From Deltaproteobacteria bacterium (GTDB lineage: Bacteria; UBA10199; SBBF01): a DNA stretch of 8,504 bases. Of this stretch, positions 1 through 7,000 are shown one piece after another. Each line of letters starts with the position of its first letter. Position 1 is the stretch's first letter. The stretch spans positions 1-8,504 of the forward strand of contig JACQOY010000024.1 of assembly GCA_016207765.1 (NCBI GenBank), read 5' to 3'. Both the position numbers and the translations under genes were made by a program. The notes below the pieces were generated by a model that did no database searches, was not told the DNA's origin, and saw nothing but the letters and a program-made list of their open reading frames with translations.

Positions 1-44
1 ACACTAAAGATGCTAAAGTTAAATCCGAGCATAAATCAGGAAGG

Positions 45-71
45 TTTGTAAGTTTTAATGAACTTTTCAAA
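45..71. repeat. Imperfect dyad upstream of the giant gene
   Basis: The arms TTTG(45-48)/CAAA(68-71) and AAGTT(50-54)/AACTT(61-65) form an imperfect inverted repeat with a 6-base centre. Its right arm overlaps the proposed -35 element. It could be an operator-like site or the weak remnant of a terminator for a gene to the left, but no good U-tract follows. Short AT-rich dyads arise easily by chance. Confidence 0.25.
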
Positions 72-92
72 TATAAAAATAGGATGGATAAT
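64..92 (+). promoter_or_regulatory. Candidate sigma70-type promoter
   Basis: TTTTCA (64-69, 4 of 6 matches to TTGACA) and GATAAT (87-92, 5 of 6 matches to TATAAT) are separated by exactly 17 bases. Transcription would start near 98-101 and give a leader of about 55 nucleotides before the ATG at 154. Other -10-like sequences nearby, such as TATAAA at 72-77, have poorer spacing to any -35. This is pattern matching in an AT-rich region, so it is only a candidate. Confidence 0.4.
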
Positions 93-142
93 TCTTTGAC
101 CTTCCTCTATTTTCCCCGCAACTTTTATTGAAAAGAACCGAT

Positions 143-151
143 AAAGGGGGG
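143..151 (+). promoter_or_regulatory. Ribosome binding site of the giant gene
   Basis: A purine run AAAGGGGGG lies directly before the ATG at 154. Its AAAGG core sits about 6 bases upstream of the start, a good Shine-Dalgarno distance. It supports ATG 154 as the start. No upstream in-frame start is visible, and the TTG at 128 is in another frame. Confidence 0.7.
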
Positions 152-153
152 TT

Positions 154-1020
154 ATGGCCGGAGATATCGGAAAAACGGGCGGAACAATTCCACCTGCACC
201 ACCAGAAACAGGAATCCCCACCGAGATCAGTCCGCCGCCCGGTAACAGCGGCGGCGTGGTCGATCCGGGCACCGATGCCGACTCATACACCGACGGCGAC
301 AAGACCGCCCGACGTCGTCGTCTTCTGACTGTCATGTCGCGGCCTCCCGAGAGTCGAGAACCCGACCCAACCGTTACCCCTCCTGCCGTTGAAATCACCG
401 CTTCACCGCTTAATACCGACCAGATCACCCGTGTGATGAAACGACTGGACATGGATAAATTTCCCGATCCGCTGGACGATCGGGCCATCGAATCGCGGAT
501 GGACGCCATCCACGAGGCGATGATCGTGATGGGCGATCTGCTCGGTCAAACCGGCCCGGAATCAGCGAAACGGCTCGATGAACTGCTAACCGCCATTTTT
601 CTCAATCTCGCCCGAATCATCAACGCGGCCCCGCAATGGACAGGCATCCGGATTTTCGCCCGGCAATTGGCCGAGGATGTCTTCAACCTCTTTCCTCGCC
701 CGGATCCGAAACTGAGGGAGGCGATATCAACGATGCCGACAACCGTTTGGGACGCCGAAATTCCGGATCTTTCAGCCGTCCGGACCGGGCGCCTGACGGA
801 AAAGGGCACCCGAAAGGAAACAGCTGAAAAAATATTTTACGCCGGACGCGGAAATCCGGCCGCGGCCCGCGAGATGGTCAAAGCCCTTCATCGGCTGATC
901 TCGCGGGAGTCAACGCGCCGGTCGGCGATTCTTCTTGTCCGCGAATTCATCAATCTCTCGGCGGAATTCGGAGCCGACGACGCCATTCTGGTGCGCGATT
1001 ATTCGTCGGTCACCGGAAGC
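154..1020 (+). other. N-terminal head and helical region of the giant protein (residues 1-289)
   Basis: Residues 1-85 are rich in Pro, Gly, Thr and Asp, include a basic patch (ARRRR, 52-56) and look disordered. Residues 85-285 are predicted by eye to be mainly helical and resemble no family I recognise. Plant MMT also has a helical stretch before its methyltransferase core, so part of this may be the equivalent, but I cannot show residue-level homology. No catalytic motif is seen. Confidence 0.5.
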
Positions 1021-4000
1021 GCCGAACCTTTTTATCTCCTGACCACGCCAACCATCTTTCCCCCCGAAAAATGGACCGCCGCGATGATCAACGGTCTGAA
1101 CAAAAAAGATCTGACCGGTAAAACAGGGATCGAAATGGGAACCGGCACCGGTATTTTGCCGATCTATCTTGCCAAGAACAAAGGGGTGAAAAAAATCGTC
1201 AGCTACGACCGGAATGAAGACGCACAATATGTGGCCGAAATCAACGCCTGGCTTCACAGCACCAATAAAGAAGGCAACAGACTCCCGGGTATTCAGCCGG
1301 TCGACATGTTGGAATTTGCAACGCGGGATGTAGGCCGGGGGCCCCTTAAGGGGCTGAAGGTCGATTTCATCTTTGGCTGTCTCCCCCAGGTTCCGACAAG
1401 AGATCGGCTGACCGCACGCAATATTGCCGATCGTTATGAATCACAAGGATTTCCCGAAGACAAAGACGGCCTCGGCCTTTTGGCGGAATTTTTGGAAAAG
1501 TGGAATCCGGCCCTGAATAAAAACGGAAGTTTCAGCCTGATTGTCTCCGGCCGTCCGGGGCTTGAGGCGGTGGAAAAAATGGCGCGGCGGCGCGGCTATG
1601 TCCCTTTTATCGGGTATACAACTTTTTTCGCACAAGACCGCTGGACCGATCTTTCGGGTTATGTCGAAATTGAAAAAAGCGGCGTTCGTCCCCCGTTTGA
1701 ATTTATGCTGGGTGACAAAGTCATTGACGCAACAGAAGCCCATCGGGTGTTGGCCATATTTCAGGCCCGGATGGGAGCCGCCCAATCGGATGAGGCCCAC
1801 CGGGAAATCGAAGCCGATCCTGCCTATGATGTTTTGCACAGGCAGTATGTTGTCGATTTTCGGCCGCAGGAAAATTTTCATCCTGCCTGGGAAGCCTCTG
1901 CCCGTGAGGCTCGGGCAGACTACGTGAGCGAACACCGCCGCATCGGTTACACACCCGATACGGGAAGCGAGTATGAACCGTTCCGGAAAGAAATGGCGGC
2001 ACACCTCTCGACCCTTTTTGAGGCGAACATCCCCGAAGAGGCCCTTTTTGTGGGCCCAAGCTTTGAGGCGCTCCTCTACAACTTCTTTTTTGTCACTGTC
2101 CCTTTCAATGGGGAAGATGATTACGTCCCTTCTGAGGATGAGGATGATGATCAACTTCAGGAACCACCGTTAAAAATCGTCACGGAAGAGGATCCGGAAA
2201 GCACCCTCACCGATCAATTCGAAGAGACGCCCCCATCCCCACCCGAAAACGCAAAAACAGATTTTGTCGGGGACAACAGAGATGATGAGGCCATAACCAT
2301 GATACCACGGTTTATGAACTCCGTGATCTATGTCGATCCCTCGCTTCCGTTTACCGGCGGCTTCGATGAAAAAATGCCCAGATGGACCTTTGTCGACGAT
2401 GATCCCTCCGATGCCGATTGCCTTGTCTATGCGCTGAATAATCCCAAAGTCTCTGTGGAGGAAATGCTGGCGGAGGCCGACCTGAAATTTGTGGTTCTGA
2501 TTGCCGATCCGCGCGAGAACAGCCGTCTTGTCGAATTGGCCCGACTCCTTCAGAAAAATCCCGAATACCGGAAAAGCGTCGCCGTGGTGTGGCAAAACAG
2601 TGATCTCCCGGCGGGCCGCAATCCATTGGCCGTGATGGTGATCTTAAACGACGTGACCCATGAGCATATGGCCATGGCAGGCGAAGACACCTACTCCCGC
2701 ATTCCGACGCTGAAGGCGGTCTCCGAAACAGCTTTGTTAAAAGCACGCCGCGAAGCGGGGTTTGAAATCGATTCCGGCAAGATGCCCCTTCTCCCCGTTG
2801 AAAAAATTGAAGACGATGATGAAAATCAGTCCATCGTCACCTTCCGGGCCTGGCAGTTGGGCGATTTTTTGGCTCACCCTCCCCCTCTAAAAGAGCCGGG
2901 GATAACGCCGGTTATCGACATGAGTTTCGGCGAATCGGAATTCCCGCTGATCGAGCCCTTTTTGTCGCGCGTCATCGCGGCCCTAAGCAACAAAGTTGAT
3001 GAAGAGCAGGTCAGAGAACAAATCCGCGATTACCTCAGTGCCACCGGCCGGGGGGGGTTCCACCCGGATGAAATCGTTTTGGGCGCCGGGGTCCATCCGC
3101 TCATCGAACGGACCCTCTCGATTGTCGGGGACGACGGCCCCTTCCGGGTGATGATACCGGAGGGATCTTACGGTCAGTTTTTCCCCACCATCCATGGGAC
3201 GGGAGGCGAGGACGAAATCTTTATTATCAACCCCGCAACAACCGATACAGCGGCCCTGGAGGCCGAACTGGAAGAGGCATTAAAATCGGACGATGAGATT
3301 CCGGTCCGTGCCATGATCCTCTCGTATCCCACAAATCCGGCCGGCCTTTTTTATTCCCCCGAGGCACTTCGGACGATCGCCGAATTTTGCAGGAAACATG
3401 ACATTTACATCCTTGCCGACGAAATCTTTTTGGGAACGGGACAACCGGCAGATCAAACCTCCCTGTTTAATCTGCCCGATCAGAACGGTCTGAAGCTTTT
3501 TTTGCGCGAACACCTCATCGGCCTTTCGGGCCTCTCCAAAGAATTTGCCCTGGGGGGCGCCCGTTTTGGATTTGCCTATACCAAAAACCGCCGCCTTTGG
3601 GGCCAATTGGTAGCACGTGAGTTGACACCGGTTAATTCGACTTCCCTCGCTATTGCCTCGGTCGTTTATGAAAAGGATTTCTACGAGCCCTACCAGCGGG
3701 TACACCGCGCCTGGCTCGAAGACAAGCGGGTACAGATGGTGGAATTTTTGAAGCCTTACGCCGACGCCGGGCTCGTTTCTTTTCGGGAACCTCAAGGGGG
3801 GTTTTTTGTCGAAGTGGACGCAAGTTCCCTGTTTGGCCGCACTTTCTCGATAAACGGCCATGAGTGGACCATCGATGAGAAGGGACAAAATTTCCGGGAA
3901 GTGTTGTTTGAAGCAACCGGCGTTAAAATCTCCCCGGTCGGCTGGTCGGAAAGACCAGATACGATCCGGCTGGTTTATTCCATTGAAAATCTCGGCGCGG

Positions 4001-7000
4001 CCCTTAAACGGTTGGGGCGGTTTTTTGAATCCATTCGGCCTCCACGCGAGCCGGACTCGATACCGGGGAAAGACAACATCGCTCGCACGGAAGCGATGAA
4101 TATAACCGCAAACGATCTGCGCCGCCAATTCAGCCCCGAACAGCTGGCTGACGTTATTCGTTTGGGTCGTGCGGAAGAAGACAGGCGCTTTTTTGCCGGG
4201 CGACACACTTACGGGACACAGACCTTTTTCGCCCGGCATCATCGCTTGTTGGAATTGCTTGACCGACGCATTACCGCTTCGACAATCGGGCGTATCGCCG
4301 TTTTTGGCGCGGGGTTTGACCGGGAACGAGCCGAAATCTACGAGCCCTATGAAGTGGCTACCGTCTTTCGCGCGGCCCGAATCGACGTCTTTGACGGAAC
4401 AGAGCCTCTCGTCGAAACAATCAATGCCCGTCAACCTCCCCCCTTGACGGTGGAGAAAGACCATTTTGGGGCTTTTCCGGAGTTTGGAGATTACCTGGCA
4501 CGGTTTGGAACGGACCAAACCGTTCTTGAAGAATCCGGTTTTAAAATCCGCATCCCGCCCGAAACAACCGGGCGCGTTCATGCCCAACCGCTTCAGTTTT
4601 TCACCATGCCGGTTCCAGTGGAAAACGAATTCGATCTGATTTTTGCCCTCAATATCTTTTCACATCTTTGTTTGTTTCATGACGGGATACAGGACGACGC
4701 CACAATCAAATTGTTTCTTGTCCAGCTGTTTGCGGCTTTAAAACGGGACGGCATGGTGATTACCGATTCTCTGCATGATCCGGCCTCCACGGATGATAAC
4801 TGGACATTCCAATTTCCCGAAGAGGAATTGCGGGCCCTCGGCATTTCGGTGGAGCGGATCGCCATTCCGGTGCTCAATATCGAATCAGCGGAGGAGGAGG
4901 AGCCGGAAACTGCCGAGACCCAAGTTGTACTTTTCAGAAAAATCGGCGACGGCACCCCTCTCCTTCGGGAACTGGCCGCTTCCATTAAAGAAAAACTCCG
5001 TGCAACCTCCCCCTTCGGATCCCTTCGGGTGATCGAGGGGATTCCGGAAGAGTTGGTCGGTGTCGATATCCATACGGCACTCGATTGGCTTGAAGGTCCG
5101 ACGGCCATCCACCTCGATTACGGAAAACCGAAAACACGGGTTATCTCGGTCCTCATGCATGGAGATGAACCGAGCGGTTTTGAGGCCATGCTCGATTATT
5201 TCAACAATCCGGCCGTCGATCCGGAAACCAATCTGGTTTTTCTTATTCAAAACGTCCGGGCCGCAACGGTGGAGCCCCGCTTTACCCATCGCTTTGAACC
5301 GGGCACCAAAGATTTAAACCGGCAGTGGTTTGAGGTTGATGACGGGGAAAAAATTGTTGATCCGTATGTACGGCAGGTTCAAAGATTTCTGGAGAGGTTT
5401 GGTGAGTCTCTGGAGGCCATCGTTGATCTTCACAACGACCCGGCCGTTTCCCTCCCTTACGCCATTGTGGTGGAACCGGATGACGCCCTTCCCCGCGTGG
5501 TGGAATCCAGGCAACTGGCAAGTTATCTGGCCGGAGAAACACATTATGTGGATGCCATGGACCGGCAGGGAACATTCAGTTTATGGACCCGGCAGATTGC
5601 CCCGTCCGTGACGCTTGAATATGGACGCCCGGGCGACAGGGCCGCCCACGCTTTTGCCGCAAGGGCACTCCGTGATTTCGTTTCCGCCCCCGCCGGATTT
5701 CTTGAGGAACCCGATTCTCCCACTGTGGATCCCGTGGAGGACAAGTTCCGTGACGAAATGTCCCCTGACCGCATCCGCGCGGCACTCAGCAAGGTTCGTC
5801 GAGCGCTCATATTGTACCAAGATTTCGGAGTTGAAATGCCTTCCTACACCTTTTTCGGCATGAACCGCCAAGTGGTTGCGGGCCTAAGCGATGAATTGTA
5901 CCGCAAGGCGATCAACGACATGCTGGTCGTGGGGGCCGGCTATAACAAAGAGTACCCCCATACCAGCGAGGTCTATGAGTGGCTCACCCTTCTGCCGCAG
6001 GTGCGCCGCCTTTCAGTCATCGACGGCAATCTGCAGGCCTTGGAATATCTGGCGTTGAAAAAGAATCCCGATCTTAAAGTGGAACCTGACCTCTACGAGA
6101 ATGATCCGGGATACCGGGACTATGTAAACAGGTTTATGCCCCTTCATTACAATCCCGCCTCTTACCTTCGTGATTACAAATGGTATCTTCCGGTCGATGA
6201 GGGGCTCCCCGGAAAAATTTCCACCACGGCCCTCAACTTCTTGACCAACCCGCTCCCCGAGACAAAACATGATCTGATCGTCTGTCTCAACGTCCTCCAC
6301 TTGCTCGCTTTTTTCGGCGGCACCGATAAAACGCTGGCCCGCGCCTTTGTGGTTCAGCTTGCCGATGCCTTGAAAACCGGCGGACGTTTGGTCCTTTTCA
6401 CCCGGTCATCCGATGGAGAGGGAATCCCGTTTACCGAAGAAGAAGCGCGCGTTCTGGGCCTTGAGCGACGGGTGGAAAGTTTTGGAACGCCGTTCAACAC
6501 ATTTATCTTCGCCAAAATCGGCGACGGGACGCCGCTTCTTCGTGAACTGGCGACGCAAATCAAGGCTGAACTGGGAAAAAATTCCTCCGGCGGGCCCAAA
6601 GGCCCTCCAGTTAGTGGAAAAACCGGTTCAATCACGAAAAGCAACGAAAAAGCCAACCCGGTTGTCTCGGGGGAACGGGTAGAAGGCTACGGAGATCCCT
6701 CCTCACCGCCGTCCATCACGCTTGATCCCGATCAACTGAGAAAACCACTGGGCGGCAACCAGAATCGCGGTGTTTATCGGGTGACAATTGATGGAATCGA
6801 AGACCCCCTGATTCTTAAACTTCATGAGCAACATCCATTATTAAAAGAGGCAAAATATGCCGCGTGGATGTCGGATGAAAAAATTGGTCCCCACTTGTAT
6901 GGAGTATACAAAATCGCACAGGACGGAAAAATTTTATACGGCATGCTTACCGAGGAAATCGACGGCAATCCCGTAAAGATTACCGGCTATTTCTCCCCCA

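Larger units (their letters stand above)
1..153. other. AT-rich upstream region before the giant gene
   Basis: This stretch is clearly more AT-rich than the rest of the window and contains no gene I can support. One frame is open from the left edge (base 3) to a TGA at 129-131, about 42 codons. It could be the tail of an upstream gene ending 22 bases before the giant gene's ATG, but its composition is unlike the neighbouring genes and it resembles no family I know. The region holds a candidate promoter, a small imperfect dyad and the ribosome binding site, listed separately. Confidence 0.6.

Noticed and set aside
3..131. Open frame from the left edge to TGA 129-131, possible tail of an upstream gene
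   Set aside because: An open stretch of about 42 codons is not rare by chance across several frames, its composition is unlike the neighbouring genes, and its translation is not recognisable. It also covers the best promoter candidate. It cannot be excluded without the sequence to the left.
1441..2154. Antisense open frame of 237 codons (minus strand)
   Set aside because: It overlaps the conserved MMT-like methyltransferase region on the other strand, and its translation resembles no family. It is a shadow of the sense gene.
3796..3807. GGGGGGTTTTTT tract as a programmed frameshift site
   Set aside because: The zero frame reads GGG GGG TTT TTT, which does not fit an X XXY YYZ slippery heptamer, and the conserved PLP domain continues in the same frame on both sides.
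3280..4587. Long antisense open frame (435 codons, minus strand)
   Set aside because: It lies wholly inside the aminotransferase and module A coding sequence, whose plus-strand frame carries clear catalytic motifs. The antisense translation shows no recognisable domain and is explained by the codon bias of the sense gene.
5736..5760. Possible internal translation start (GGAGG at 5736-5740, ATG at 5758) that could make module B a separate protein
   Set aside because: The spacing of 17 bases is too long for an ordinary Shine-Dalgarno, and the large frame continues through without interruption, so a single polypeptide is the simpler reading.
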